Shown: in pieces, positions 5,734 through 15,247 of the stretch
Position numbering within the stretch: the first letter of the stretch is position 1
How the letters are laid out: each line of letters opens with the position of its first letter
Source of the DNA: Paludibacteraceae bacterium
Lineage (GTDB): Bacteria > Bacteroidota > Bacteroidia > Bacteroidales > Paludibacteraceae
NCBI GenBank assembly: GCA_017560605.1
Contig: JAFZEQ010000076.1
Span: 1 to 15,688, forward strand
Length of the DNA: 15,688 nt
Reading direction: 5' to 3'
Translations under genes and position numbers: made by a program
The notes under the pieces: generated by a model
Databases searched by the model: none
What the model was told of the DNA's origin: nothing
What the model saw: only the letters and a program-made list of their open reading frames with translations

Positions 5734-8439
5734 TTACCTTCCTAAGTACTCTTCCAATGTAAAGTGTTTTACTAGTAGTTCGTAGTTACTCTCTGTAATA
5801 CATACCACTTTTACACCATTCTTAGTGATTTTTTCTTTGAAGTCTACATTTTGTTTTAGCAGTTTGCTATACCACTCAGCTTCTTCCATCTTCTCAAAGC
5901 CAGATATTAATATAGCACTATGTTTTTCATCAAAATTAACTTGTTGTTTTAACTCAAAGTCTCTAATCATAAATTGAGAGAAATTATACAGTGCTACATC
6001 GTACAATAATTGGTTTAACTTCTGTTCGTCTTGCTCTATCACAAGTAGTACCATTGATGCTACATTCCTGCTGCTATCAAATGATACGTCTATGCTATCA
6101 TTTTTCTCCTCTTTATTTACAGTTTGGCGTTTCTCTTGTAGTGATGTTACGCTACCTTTATGACTCACTGCACCTTGTCCCATCAGTGCTAACATATCCT
6201 TTGACATTGCTGCCAACTCACTTTCTGGGTACTTGTTTACCATATCCTGCAACTCACTTACAAACGCATTTTGTCCCTCTGTTTTGGCTATAGCTATGGC
6301 ATTTAAGAATAAAAATCTAGGCATCAGTGGAGACAATGGATAGTTCTCCTCTGCGTACACCTTGTTACTCTTTACCTTGTCAAATTGACTTTTGCAATAT
6401 GCTGTATAAGTCTCTGAATACAATGAGTCTTGTTCCGCACTCATTCTGCGCAACTTTTCAAAGTAATCCGGTTGACTTACGATATCCGCTTCTTTGCTTT
6501 CTGGGAACAAACGCATAATATCTTGTCTATACACCTCTGCTTTGCTTAAATCATTCGACTTCAATGCCGTCAAGTATTGCATATAGTACAAGTCTACTAG
6601 CAACTTGTGCTGAGGAAAACGTTTGCAAAATTCTCTAAAAGTCTCATCGCTCAATGTTTGATCACCTAGGCGGTCGCGGTAAATATATACCATATTATAT
6701 AGCGCATTAGCGATCAACTCGTTGGACTGCGTAATATCCGCTTCCGTCTTAGGTATCTGTTGGAGATAGTACTCAGGTTTATGATCATCCATCTCCATGG
6801 CTGCGGCTTTTTCGCCACCCCCTTCTGCGTTGGCCGTCGAATCATTAACTATTTCATCGTCATATCTCTCATCATCCATGGACGAACCACTCATGGCCTT
6901 ACTCATACGTCGCCAATTGTCTTCCAAGGTACGGTTACCCCATTGCGTTTTGAATGATTGTTGACCATTTCTCATTAATGCTGGGTTATAGAAATACCAA
7001 TCTCTATCTTGTACACCGCCACCTATCATATTCGATGTGTTCACGCTGCGTGGACCTACAGCATTAGCTGCATCCCTAGCTGCTTGCTCTTCTTTCTGCT
7101 TAGCTTCCTCTTCTGCACGAATCAAGCGAGCAATGATACTATCTATCACTACGCGTTGCTCTGTTTCCGTTAACTTTGACAAGGTCTGCAGGGAGTCTTG
7201 CAGTTCCACTACTGTATATTCTACTACTAGTTCATCAAGCGTTTCAGATCTGCGCTGTATTCTAGAATACACTTCACCATCAGCTGATAATATCTTTGTC
7301 GCTTCTTTATAGCACGGACCAGCTTTTATATAGTTGCGTTGTTCGTAATATATATCACCAGTTTTTACTAGAATATTAGCTTTCTCTAACCCGTTCTTAG
7401 TACTACTCTCGATGGCTTTATTGTAGTATTTAAGTGCTTCTATCGTATCTTTTTTAGCAAGATATATATTGCCTATACTACCATATATTTGATCCAGCTG
7501 ATCTTTGTTCTTATCTAGCTTAGTCATCTTCGTCAGTAGTTTGACCGCCTCTTTAGGTGAATCCTTAAGTTCTGCCAAGCGCAACCTAGCATTAAAATCC
7601 ATTTCGTTAGATGGTTGCATTTTAAGTACTTTCTCATACGCGTTAGTCGCTTGTTTTTTATCGCCTTGTAGCTGATATAATTGACCTAGAACAAACTGAA
7701 AACGTGGACGATACATTTTCTTACTCTCATCCTGCATGGCTAGCTTAACAAATGGTATAGCTTCTTTGTATTGCTTTGTCTTCAGCATTATATCGGCGCT
7801 AACTGCAGCGTATAGTGAGGCGTGTTTACGGCTTAGATTATCCACCTGCACTTTTTTTAGCATATCCTCTGCTTCGTATAGCCAACTCATTTCACCATAT
7901 GCTCGAGCAATCCATAGTTGACATTGTGCCACCATATCCAGATTGTATGAGTAATGACGAATGATATAGTTAAATGTACTTACACTACCCAAAAAGTCGA
8001 CCTTATGAAATTCCGCTTTAGCCAGCATCATCCACGCATTACCCATCTCCTTGTTAAACTCCTCTTGCTCCAGCCATGCCGCGTATTTAAGATCACGACG
8101 CTTTTTGTCATAGTCCACTTTGGGACGAGCCTTTATGCTATGTAACTTGATACACTTTCGACATTTCTCTATCGTTTTATCCATCTGCGAACTAGCTGCC
8201 TTAGCTCCATCATGATATGATATTGGATATAAATGTAGCACAGTTGAGTAGTCATCTTTATTGGCCTCCAATATCGCTTTCTCTCCTTCAGCAAAGGAGA
8301 TAGCACCGTTATGATAAATATTGTATTTTGTTTTCATCTGATGAAAAGCGCGCGATGCAGGCGTGTTTTTCTGAGTCGAACAAGCTCCACACATACTTAC
8401 CACAAGTAGTGCTAATATATAATAATGCTTTATTTTCAT
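5734..8439 (-). CDS. TPR-rich lipoprotein, PorW/SprE-like (type IX secretion / gliding associated)
   Basis: The protein has 901 residues. It starts with a lipoprotein signal: a hydrophobic stretch at about 6-16, then CGAC with C20 the likely lipidated residue. An N-terminal KYNIYHNGAISFAEGEKAI segment follows, matching the family opening in which a YN..yNg..al..g pattern precedes TPRs. Tandem TPR-like helices cover about 130-400; a charged, low-complexity linker covers about 430-560 (Glu/Lys/Ala-rich, then Asp/Glu-rich); more helices follow. The C-terminal region (about 790-901) has QLLYDVALYNFSQFMIRDF and an ISGFEKMEEAEWY segment, which looks like a SPOR-type domain. PorW/SprE is a periplasmic lipoprotein needed for type IX secretion, reported to link to the PorN/GldN side of the machine. 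Related TPR lipoproteins may exist in species without T9SS, so the exact assignment is inferred from memory of the family. It is the last gene of the cluster, 9 nt after tsaB. Confidence 0.72.
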   Translation of the reverse strand: MKIKHYYILALLVVSMCGACSTQKNTPASRAFHQMKTKYNIYHNGAISFAEGEKAILEANKDDYSTVLHLYPISYHDGAKAASSQMDKTIEKCRKCIKLHSIKARPKVDYDKKRRDLKYAAWLEQEEFNKEMGNAWMMLAKAEFHKVDFLGSVSTFNYIIRHYSYNLDMVAQCQLWIARAYGEMSWLYEAEDMLKKVQVDNLSRKHASLYAAVSADIMLKTKQYKEAIPFVKLAMQDESKKMYRPRFQFVLGQLYQLQGDKKQATNAYEKVLKMQPSNEMDFNARLRLAELKDSPKEAVKLLTKMTKLDKNKDQLDQIYGSIGNIYLAKKDTIEALKYYNKAIESSTKNGLEKANILVKTGDIYYEQRNYIKAGPCYKEATKILSADGEVYSRIQRRSETLDELVVEYTVVELQDSLQTLSKLTETEQRVVIDSIIARLIRAEEEAKQKEEQAARDAANAVGPRSVNTSNMIGGGVQDRDWYFYNPALMRNGQQSFKTQWGNRTLEDNWRRMSKAMSGSSMDDERYDDEIVNDSTANAEGGGEKAAAMEMDDHKPEYYLQQIPKTEADITQSNELIANALYNMVYIYRDRLGDQTLSDETFREFCKRFPQHKLLVDLYYMQYLTALKSNDLSKAEVYRQDIMRLFPESKEADIVSQPDYFEKLRRMSAEQDSLYSETYTAYCKSQFDKVKSNKVYAEENYPLSPLMPRFLFLNAIAIAKTEGQNAFVSELQDMVNKYPESELAAMSKDMLALMGQGAVSHKGSVTSLQEKRQTVNKEEKNDSIDVSFDSSRNVASMVLLVIEQDEQKLNQLLYDVALYNFSQFMIRDFELKQQVNFDEKHSAILISGFEKMEEAEWYSKLLKQNVDFKEKITKNGVKVVCITESNYELLVKHFTLEEYLGR

Positions 8440-8448
8440 ATTTCTTTC

Positions 8449-9153
8449 CTATTTGCTATCCAATCCTTTTATATGGCTAGGAGCCGCCACAAATTCCTTT
8501 AGATAAAATGGCTCATAATACGCTACTTCCTTAATGTCAAGCTTGTTATGTGCTTGAGCCTCAGCTATTTCCCCCATGTATCTTGCTTCGGGTATTACAC
8601 CATCTATCCAGTGTGCGTTATCACTTATTAATACATTTTTACATTTTTCTGCACCATTCCCCACAAAGTACAATGCCCCATTTTTTAGTTCTTCGGTATA
8701 TGATGTTTTATCTATGATTTTTGCTTCTACTGCACGCTCTCGCGCACCCTCGCGTGTATACAATGAGGTATATACTTCCATTCGGCGAGCATCTAGCATC
8801 GGACACCATTTTGCATTCGCTTCTATATCTATAGTTTGTTTTCTTGCGGCAGCGCATAGTATTTGTAGAGTATCTATGGGTATCAAAGGAATGTTTAATC
8901 CATAACATAGACCTTTGGCTATACTTGCTCCTATTCGTAAACCAGTATAACTACCTGGACCTTGCGATAATGCTATTGCATCTATCTTCCAGTCCTTGGC
9001 TTTAGCTTGTTGTAGCATTTGTTCAATAAATACAGGCAACTCACTTGCATGGTTTGCACCATTTATGTTTCCTGCTGCAGCTACAACCTTACTATCTATT
9101 GTGATAGCTACAGAGCAGCAACTCGTTGATGTTTCTATATTCAATATCGTCAT
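8449..9153 (-). CDS. tsaB: tRNA threonylcarbamoyladenosine biosynthesis protein TsaB (YeaZ)
   Basis: The 234-residue protein is the dimerising partner of TsaD in the cytoplasmic complex that makes t6A37 on ANN-decoding tRNAs. It opens with the ASKHA-type NIETSTSCCSVAI and carries the family signature GPGSYTGLRIG at about residues 65-75, followed by IAKGLCYGLNIPLIPIDTL. The length is normal. Its ATG overlaps the MATE stop codon as ATGA (9150-9153), a classic sign of translational coupling. The product may act on the CAT-anticodon tRNA only if that tRNA decodes an ANN codon, which AUG is; t6A-type modification of tRNA-Met is known in some bacteria. Confidence 0.95.
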   Translation of the reverse strand: MTILNIETSTSCCSVAITIDSKVVAAAGNINGANHASELPVFIEQMLQQAKAKDWKIDAIALSQGPGSYTGLRIGASIAKGLCYGLNIPLIPIDTLQILCAAARKQTIDIEANAKWCPMLDARRMEVYTSLYTREGARERAVEAKIIDKTSYTEELKNGALYFVGNGAEKCKNVLISDNAHWIDGVIPEARYMGEIAEAQAHNKLDIKEVAYYEPFYLKEFVAAPSHIKGLDSK

Positions 9154-10523
9154 AATCTTAAACTTTCTATGCGAAACTTTCTAATATCTTTATTGATCAG
9201 TACAGCCGATATGAGTACCGATAATGTATCGCTTATTGGCCAACTCCACCATACACCCCATATAGGATCCAAGCCTATTTTATTAAACAATATTGGCATA
9301 CACAAAATTAGAGGTATCAAAAAGATCACTTGGCGGGTTAAACTTAGGAATATTGCTCTTGGAGCCATACCGATTGATGTGTAGAAGTTACCTGTCACCA
9401 TTGGAAAACCGATCGCAAACATCACACACAGCATAATCCTAGCTGGAACTATCGATTGTTCTATCAGCGCTTTATCATGGGTGAAAAGTCGAATAAATCC
9501 CTCTGGCCATATCTCACCAAATAGCCATAATACACTCATCACGCAGGTTGCACTATATATTGCTAGTTTAAAAGTCCGTAACATTCTGCCATACTCTTGT
9601 GCACCATAGTTATAACCAACTATTGGCTGCATACCCTGTTGGATACCCATTACGATCATAACAAAGAAGAAGATGAACCTATTGGTTATACCGAAGGTGG
9701 CTATTGCCATATCGTTGCCATAGCGCATAAGTTGGTTGTTAAGTACTATTACTACAAAACATGCTGCCATATGCATCAAGAAAGGAGCCAAACCTATGCT
9801 CAAAGCACGCATAGTTATATCTTTCTTAAGGCGCCAAATACCCCTGTGGAAGTGTATAACTTCCTTGGGGTTAAGGAATATTATCATCTCTACAATTACC
9901 GATATCAGTTGTGAGAGTATCGTTGCCAATGCGGCACCTTTTACACCCATATCTAGAACAAAGATAAATATAGGATCCAATATTACATTTAATGCTACAG
10001 CTAATATTGTTGCATACATTGAGATCCGTGGATGTCCCATTGAGCGCAGCATACTATTTAAACCAAAGTATATATGTGTTAGTATGTTTCCCCACAGGAT
10101 AATTTCCATATAGTCTCTAGCATATCCTATAGTAGCATCACTAGCACCAAAGGCGTATAAAATAGGGTCTAACCAATACAGTCCTATAACCATGATTAGT
10201 GAACCTAGTAGTATGTTCAGTAGGATTACATTAGCAAGTATATCATTAGCCGAACGATAATCTTTTTCACCTAGTTTTATTGCTACTAGCGATGATGCTC
10301 CTACGCCTACTAGTGTTCCAAAAGCAGCACATATATCCATAAATGGTTTAGCTACTGTTAATCCAGATAATGCTAGAGCACCTACACCGTGACCTATGAA
10401 TATGGAGTCCACCATGTTATATAGTGACATAGCGGTCATAGCTATAATGCCAGGCATAGCATACTTAACCAGCAATTTTCGTACTGGTGCAGTCCCAAGT
10501 TCCGTTATCTTAGGTTGTCCCAT
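9150..10523 (-). CDS. MATE family multidrug/sodium antiporter, MepA/DinF-like
   Basis: A 457-residue inner-membrane protein with about twelve hydrophobic segments in two similar halves, starting with PVRKLLVKYAMPGIIAM and the MATE-typical SLYNMVDSIFIGHGVG. The second half repeats the pattern near MRALSIGLAPFLMHMAACF. MatE proteins expel cationic compounds using a Na+ or H+ gradient; the substrate cannot be read from sequence. The start overlaps the last 14 nt of mrp, and the end overlaps tsaB by 4 nt, so its translation is likely coupled to both. Its place among tRNA-modification genes is probably operon convenience, not function. Confidence 0.92.
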   Translation of the reverse strand: MGQPKITELGTAPVRKLLVKYAMPGIIAMTAMSLYNMVDSIFIGHGVGALALSGLTVAKPFMDICAAFGTLVGVGASSLVAIKLGEKDYRSANDILANVILLNILLGSLIMVIGLYWLDPILYAFGASDATIGYARDYMEIILWGNILTHIYFGLNSMLRSMGHPRISMYATILAVALNVILDPIFIFVLDMGVKGAALATILSQLISVIVEMIIFLNPKEVIHFHRGIWRLKKDITMRALSIGLAPFLMHMAACFVVIVLNNQLMRYGNDMAIATFGITNRFIFFFVMIVMGIQQGMQPIVGYNYGAQEYGRMLRTFKLAIYSATCVMSVLWLFGEIWPEGFIRLFTHDKALIEQSIVPARIMLCVMFAIGFPMVTGNFYTSIGMAPRAIFLSLTRQVIFLIPLILCMPILFNKIGLDPIWGVWWSWPISDTLSVLISAVLINKDIRKFRIESLRL

Positions 10524-11580
10524 TTTCCTCTTTTTTCTTTTCTTTCAACTCTTCTGCGATCTTTTCAAACATCAATGCAGCAGGATGCCCATCTTGTAAT
10601 GCTATAGGTATACCATTGTCACCACCTTCGCGTATTGACTGTACCAATGGTATTTGTCCTAGTAACTTAATGCCCAATTCTTCTGCCAGTTTTTTACCCC
10701 CATCTTTGCCAAAGATGAAGTACTTGTTTTCTGGCAGTTCGGCAGGTGTAAACCATGCCATATTTTCTATCAATCCTAGCACAGGAATATTTATTTTCTC
10801 GTTCATAAACATATCCACACCTTTCCTAGCATCTACTAGTGCTACCTCTTGTGGGGTAGTTATAACGATGGCACCTGTTAGTTGTAGGTGTTGTACTAGG
10901 CTAAGATGAATATCACTTGTACCAGGTGGCAGATCTATAAGTAGATAGTCTAATTTTCCCCAATTAGCGTCTAGTATCAGTTGCTTAATGGCATTGCTTG
11001 CCATTCCGCCACGCCATACTACTGCCTGCTGTGGATCTACAAAAAATCCAATAGATAGCATCTTTACTCCATATTGTTCTATTGGTTCTATCAAATTTCT
11101 ACCGTTTACAGGAGTTGATACTGGACGACAGCCTTCGGTCTTAAACATCTTTGGTACTGATGGACCATGTATATCTGCATCTAGCAGCCCCACTGAATAC
11201 CCTTTCTTTGCCAATGTTATGGCTAGATTAGCTGCTACGGTCGATTTTCCCACACCTCCTTTACCCGAATGGATAGCTAATGCGTTCTTTGCTTGTAGTG
11301 CAGGTATCTCGTCTGATTTCATCGGAGTATTCTGCTTTCGATATTTCATGTGTATATGTACCGAAGCGTTTTTATCTACATAGGTATGTATAGCTGTTTC
11401 AGCGGCTTTTACCACTGATTTACGAAACGGATCATTGTCTTTGTCAAAAATAATAGAGAATGATACCTCCATGCCCGATATCCTGAGGTCATCTTCTAGC
11501 ATTCCGCTGTCTATTAAGTTTTTGCCATTACCAGGATAGCGCACATGTTCTAATGCATCAATTATTTGTTGTGGATACAT
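10510..11580 (-). CDS. mrp: Mrp/ApbC/NBP35-family P-loop ATPase, lacking the usual CxxC
   Basis: A 356-residue cytoplasmic protein. Residues 1-80 are a MIP18/DUF59-type domain ([16 protein letters not shown]). The deviant Walker A GKGGVGKS is at 106-113, DADIHGPS at about 134-141, and [12 protein letters not shown] further on. The family carries and transfers Fe-S clusters to apoproteins. The segment after IENM, where E. coli ApbC has a CxxC that holds the cluster, here reads [18 protein letters not shown] with no cysteine, and the only cysteine of the protein is near residue 151. So cluster carriage as in ApbC is doubtful. The start at 11580 (MYPQQI) is chosen over 11616 because it matches where the family domain begins; it overlaps trmB by 23 nt. 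The 11616 start would overlap by 59 nt. Confidence 0.92.
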   Translation of the reverse strand: MYPQQIIDALEHVRYPGNGKNLIDSGMLEDDLRISGMEVSFSIIFDKDNDPFRKSVVKAAETAIHTYVDKNASVHIHMKYRKQNTPMKSDEIPALQAKNALAIHSGKGGVGKSTVAANLAITLAKKGYSVGLLDADIHGPSVPKMFKTEGCRPVSTPVNGRNLIEPIEQYGVKMLSIGFFVDPQQAVVWRGGMASNAIKQLILDANWGKLDYLLIDLPPGTSDIHLSLVQHLQLTGAIVITTPQEVALVDARKGVDMFMNEKINIPVLGLIENMAWFTPAELPENKYFIFGKDGGKKLAEELGIKLLGQIPLVQSIREGGDNGIPIALQDGHPAALMFEKIAEELKEKKKEENGTT

Positions 11581-12322
11581 AATTTCTTCCGTATGAACGA
11601 TAATTATCTTTTTCAATATCTATATCTGGTTCTATCAGTGATAGTTTCTCTGGCAGTTCCCATACAATGTATTTTATACTTAATCCTCTATCTAACCATT
11701 GTTTCTCGTAATGTGTTTGTAAACAGCGCGCATCTTCGATTTTCGCTGTGAGGTCTAGTTCGTATAAGTTTTTAGTGTTTACCACAATATGGTAGTTGTT
11801 TTCCAATACCATAGCTTCTGTGTAGGTGTACAAGAACGGACTATCTGTCTTGAGGTGTACAATGCCATTAGGTTTTAGGATTTGTCGATAGCGTTCCATA
11901 AAGTAGGTCGAAGTTAGTCTTTTGGTTGCTTTTTTCATCTGCGGATCAGGGAAAGTGATCCATATCTCGTCTACTTCACCTTCAGAAAAGAAGTGGTGTA
12001 TCATCTCTATGTTTGTGCGCAAAAAAGCCACATTGTTCATCTTTGCTAGTTCAGCTTGTTTAGCTCCGGCCCACATGCGTGCACCCTTTATGTCGATACC
12101 AATGTAGTTTTTATCCGGATTTTTCTGAGCTAATCCAACAGTGTATTCACCTCGTCCACAGCCTAGTTCTAAAACAATAGGGTTATTATTATTGAAGTAT
12201 TTTTTACGCCAGTTGCCAGCCATATTTCTCACATCGCTGTTTTCTAAATCTTTTATGCCGCATTGGAAAACATTACTAAATGTTTCCATTTCAGCAAATT
12301 TCTTCAACTTATTTTTACTCAT
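11558..12322 (-). CDS. trmB: tRNA (guanine-N7-)-methyltransferase
   Basis: A 254-residue SAM-dependent enzyme that makes m7G46 in the tRNA variable loop. The SAM-binding motif [15 protein letters not shown] lies at about 50-65, [10 protein letters not shown] at about 75-85, and the substrate-side [15 protein letters not shown] at about 120-135, all typical of TrmB. An N-terminal basic stretch ([11 protein letters not shown]) fits RNA contact. The length is normal and the start matches family openings. An 87-nt gap (12323-12409) separates it from gldH, the largest gap in the cluster; I see no TANNTTTG promoter in it, so readthrough is likely. Its 3' end overlaps mrp. Confidence 0.95.
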   Translation of the reverse strand: MSKNKLKKFAEMETFSNVFQCGIKDLENSDVRNMAGNWRKKYFNNNNPIVLELGCGRGEYTVGLAQKNPDKNYIGIDIKGARMWAGAKQAELAKMNNVAFLRTNIEMIHHFFSEGEVDEIWITFPDPQMKKATKRLTSTYFMERYRQILKPNGIVHLKTDSPFLYTYTEAMVLENNYHIVVNTKNLYELDLTAKIEDARCLQTHYEKQWLDRGLSIKYIVWELPEKLSLIEPDIDIEKDNYRSYGRNYVSTTNN

Positions 12323-12409
12323 ATATCTTTCCTTTTGACTTTCCTTTCGGATTACTATGAATCTTTCCTGTTCTGGGTGTTTGTTCAGTCGCTATGTTCT
12401 TTGATGCCC

Positions 12410-12874
12410 TTACTTTGACTTATTTTTTACCACTTGTACTCCTACATCCGTAATGCCCTTTAGCGCTTCTTCTCTCATGCCTTGTTGTAACTTTATTTTA
12501 TACTCTCCACTACGCGCAAACTTGTAGTTCTCTTCATATATAAGTGGTAGCTCTTTCACACTTAGTCCGCTGCCTAGCCATTCACCCCTTTCATTGGCTA
12601 AATAGCATTCTATAGTGTCTGTTTTCACTACATTAGTATCTTTTTCTATTGTTACAAATAGCCACATATTTTGATACGGATATGTATCCGTATGACGTAC
12701 GGTTAGTTGTATTTCATAGTCAGCCAATGTGTCTGTTATTATGGGATTGTAATTTTTTACATCTTTCGCTTCCCATCCGTTCACTGGCATATTTTTAAAT
12801 TCGGTGTACACCACGTCGGCTCCGCATGACATCATTATCAGACTAATGATTACGATTACTAGGTTTTTTTTCAT
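12410..12874 (-). CDS. gldH: Gliding motility-associated lipoprotein GldH
   Basis: A 154-residue lipoprotein with signal MKKNLVIVIISLIMMSC and likely lipidation at C17. The mature part opens with VVYTEFKNMPVNGWEAKDV and contains a DYEIQLTVRHTDTYPYQNMWLFV segment typical of GldH. In Flavobacterium johnsoniae GldH is needed for gliding, but the gene is widespread in non-gliding Bacteroidetes, so its role here is probably in envelope function. The frame is open upstream, but the start at 12874 is the only one that puts the signal peptide first. It overlaps the end of ricT by 32 nt, in another frame. Confidence 0.88.
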   Translation of the reverse strand: MKKNLVIVIISLIMMSCGADVVYTEFKNMPVNGWEAKDVKNYNPIITDTLADYEIQLTVRHTDTYPYQNMWLFVTIEKDTNVVKTDTIECYLANERGEWLGSGLSVKELPLIYEENYKFARSGEYKIKLQQGMREEALKGITDVGVQVVKNKSK

Positions 12875-14015
12875 TGTTTTTATGTTGATGATGATTTTTC
12901 TTATCGTGTCCATATTTGCGTCCATGATTGTTTTTGTTTTTCTTTTTATCAAAACGTGTTAAGTCATCTTGTCCGACCACATTTTGATAGTCGATCTCTA
13001 TGTTGGTCACTTGTCCTTGTTTACCGCCTAGCGTAGCAGGCTTCTCTCCCCTTTTGTTCATTTCTATTATCTCATGTGCTCGTTTAGCGCTTATGCTCTC
13101 AAGGTTTGCCATACGATGCGGATCGGTAGAGTAGGTTACTTCGCCCTTAAGTGGATCGGTAGCAAATAGGTAGTATGTTGCATCTAGTGTTTCTAGCTGT
13201 ATGTTACGAGATGGCATTTTCTTTATGGCCTCTTCATATGCAGGCATTTCGTAGTTTAGACAGCATTTAAGTTTTGCGCATTGTCCTGCCAGCTTTTGAG
13301 GATTCAGTGAAATATTCTGTACACGAGCAGCAGTTGTTCCTACCGATGTAAACTGGGTCATCCATGTTGAGCAGCATAGTTCTCTACCGCATGGTCCTGT
13401 TCCTCCTATTCGTCCAGCTTCTTGTCTAGCACCAATCTGTTTCATCTCGATGCGGATGCGGAAACTCTCCGCGTACACCTTGATCAACTGACGAAAGTCC
13501 ACTCGTCCTTCGGCTATGTAATAGAATATTGCTTTTGTTCCATCACCTTGAAACTCTACATCGCCTATTTTCATCTCCAATCCTAGTGATTTAGCCAGTT
13601 GTCTAGCTTTTATCATAGTCTCTTGCTCTCTAGCATGCGCTTCTGTAGCTCGCTCTATATCAACTTCATTGGCTATACGTGTTATGTTTCGTATCTCGTA
13701 GCGCTCTAGATTGATATTACTCTTCTTTATTTGCACCGGCACCAATCTACCAGTCAGTGTTACCTCTCCCATGTCGTATCCTGGGTTAGCTTCTACTATT
13801 ACTATCACACCTTTTTCTAAAGGCAACTTATTGATGTTGTGGTAGTATCCTTTGCGTGTATTTTTAAATTGCACTTCTACTAGGTCAGTGTCATCACCAT
13901 AGCTGGGTATGTCACTCATCCAGTCCATCACTGGTAGCATATGATGGGAGTTTCGCTTGTACGCTTTTTCCGTTATATGGCATGAACCATTGTTTATCAC
14001 AAAATCTTCTTTCAT
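12843..14015 (-). CDS. ricT: PSP1-domain protein, RicT-like, with conserved cysteines
   Basis: A 390-residue cytoplasmic protein. The conserved PSP1 C-terminal domain covers about 115-205. Next comes a cysteine cluster: GPCGRELCCSTW (C209, C214, C215) and GQCAKLKCCLNYE (C246, C251, C252). RicT of Bacillus subtilis acts in a complex that binds Fe-S clusters and influences mRNA maturation; the same partners are not known here, so the role is inferred. The last about 30 residues are Lys/Asn/His-rich (from KKKNKNNHGRKYGHD on), perhaps RNA-binding, and this tail overlaps the gldH start. The start at 14015 (MKEDFVINNG) fits family openings; an upstream ATG at 14063 would add 16 residues and lie 10 nt after holB. 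Confidence 0.85.
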   Translation of the reverse strand: MKEDFVINNGSCHITEKAYKRNSHHMLPVMDWMSDIPSYGDDTDLVEVQFKNTRKGYYHNINKLPLEKGVIVIVEANPGYDMGEVTLTGRLVPVQIKKSNINLERYEIRNITRIANEVDIERATEAHAREQETMIKARQLAKSLGLEMKIGDVEFQGDGTKAIFYYIAEGRVDFRQLIKVYAESFRIRIEMKQIGARQEAGRIGGTGPCGRELCCSTWMTQFTSVGTTAARVQNISLNPQKLAGQCAKLKCCLNYEMPAYEEAIKKMPSRNIQLETLDATYYLFATDPLKGEVTYSTDPHRMANLESISAKRAHEIIEMNKRGEKPATLGGKQGQVTNIEIDYQNVVGQDDLTRFDKKKNKNNHGRKYGHDKKNHHQHKNNEKKPSNRNH

Positions 14016-14073
14016 ATATTTCTTTTCCCTATTTTCAACTTTGTTTTTTACTTCGAGTAGCATTTTTGGTTTT

Positions 14074-15228
14074 TCATCGGGTTGCTTTTACCGATACTAT
14101 CATCTGCAAGCACAAATCGAAGAATATGATTTTTGCATTACCGTTTTGCGCTATTTGTTCTTCAGCAGTCCCTAGTTCTTCCATTATTTTTTCCACATTT
14201 CCTTCGTGTATGAATGGAGCAAACTTACTTGAGAATTCTCTCTCAACTTTTGTTTGGTAGTTCATTTCTGGATAGTGGAAATTGTATATATAATTTTCGC
14301 GTATTTGTTTTTGTACATATTGTAAAAAGGCCTTTTGTTTCTCTCTTCCCTCTTTTGCATCAGCCATAGCTAAACTCCATTTTCTCAGTGCTTGGAGAGC
14401 GGAGTAATCTTTCTTTTGTCCCACTAGCCATGCGTTACGCATTAGCGCTACAAAGTCATCAAAGTAACCTTTGTTTTCTTCGTTGGCCATTGCTAGTTTT
14501 TTTGCAGCCAAATAACTTCCATTGGCAATGTGAGCTAGGTCTTCGGCTGTTTGTGCATCTATATTATCTATTTTTTCTTCTAGTGCTTTAGCAATAGCAT
14601 CCTCTTCTAATCTAGGTACCCGTATCTCTTGTGTTCGAGAAAGGATAGTTGCTAACATTTGTTCAGGATGCTCGCTTGTCAGTAAGAATAGAGTCTTATG
14701 TGGTGGTTCTTCTAGTAACTTTAATAGCTTATTAGCGCAAGTTATATTCATTTTCTCTGCCTGCCATATTATCATCACCTTGTATCCATCGCCAAAACTC
14801 TTCAATGATAGTTTCTTTAGTATCTCTCCACTTTCCTTTTCATATATCATAGCTTGTTTGGTTTCTATTCCCATCTGGTTGTGCCAATCATCCAAATCGA
14901 AGTATGCTCCTTCTTGTATTAATCCTCTGAATAGATCAATATAGTCATTACATACATCTCCTGCGTCACTTTTCACTATCGGAAAAGCGAAGTGCAGGTC
15001 TGGATGTTGTAGTTTTTTATATTGCAAGCAGGTAGGGCACTCACCGCACGCATCCTCTTCTCCTCGGTTAGGGCAGTTCACATATTGTGCGTAGGCAAGT
15101 GCTAGTGCTAGTTTTCCCACGCCACTCTCTCCTGTCAGTAGTTGAGCATGAGCTATTCGTCCATCTCGAACACTTTGTCGAAGCTTTTGCTTCACCTCCT
15201 CTTGTCCTATTATTTCTCGAAAAAGCAT
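14074..15228 (-). CDS. holB: DNA polymerase III delta-prime subunit (clamp loader)
   Basis: A 384-residue AAA+ protein, part of the clamp loader that opens the beta clamp. It starts FREIIGQEEVKQKL, then has an intact P-loop GESGVGK at 33-39, where E. coli delta-prime is degenerate. Four zinc-binding cysteines C52, C61, C64 and C67 have the same spacing as in E. coli. LLKLLEEPP lies at about 168-176 and the arginine-finger motif SRT at 197-199. An extra stretch at about 85-130 between zinc module and sensor region lengthens the ATPase domain. The start at 15228 is chosen because the longer frame (from 15258) would translate the promoter box TACCTTTG itself. It heads the eight-gene minus-strand cluster. 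Confidence 0.93.
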   Translation of the reverse strand: MLFREIIGQEEVKQKLRQSVRDGRIAHAQLLTGESGVGKLALALAYAQYVNCPNRGEEDACGECPTCLQYKKLQHPDLHFAFPIVKSDAGDVCNDYIDLFRGLIQEGAYFDLDDWHNQMGIETKQAMIYEKESGEILKKLSLKSFGDGYKVMIIWQAEKMNITCANKLLKLLEEPPHKTLFLLTSEHPEQMLATILSRTQEIRVPRLEEDAIAKALEEKIDNIDAQTAEDLAHIANGSYLAAKKLAMANEENKGYFDDFVALMRNAWLVGQKKDYSALQALRKWSLAMADAKEGREKQKAFLQYVQKQIRENYIYNFHYPEMNYQTKVEREFSSKFAPFIHEGNVEKIMEELGTAEEQIAQNGNAKIIFFDLCLQMIVSVKATR

Positions 15229-15247
15229 ATGTATACAATTTAGCGCG

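Noticed and set aside
9959..9966. TATCTTTG on the minus strand inside the MATE gene
   Set aside because: No -33 partner at proper spacing and no gene start nearby; chance match.
12323..12409. Possible promoter or regulatory RNA in the 87-nt gldH-trmB gap
   Set aside because: No TANNTTTG box and no stable hairpin; only short purine-rich repeats (GGAAAG) seen.
5734..15228. Frequent CTAG and CTA codons in the cluster as a sign of foreign origin
   Set aside because: A rough count of about forty to fifty CTAG is near what the base composition predicts, and all genes are core Bacteroidetes genes; weak codon selection is sufficient.
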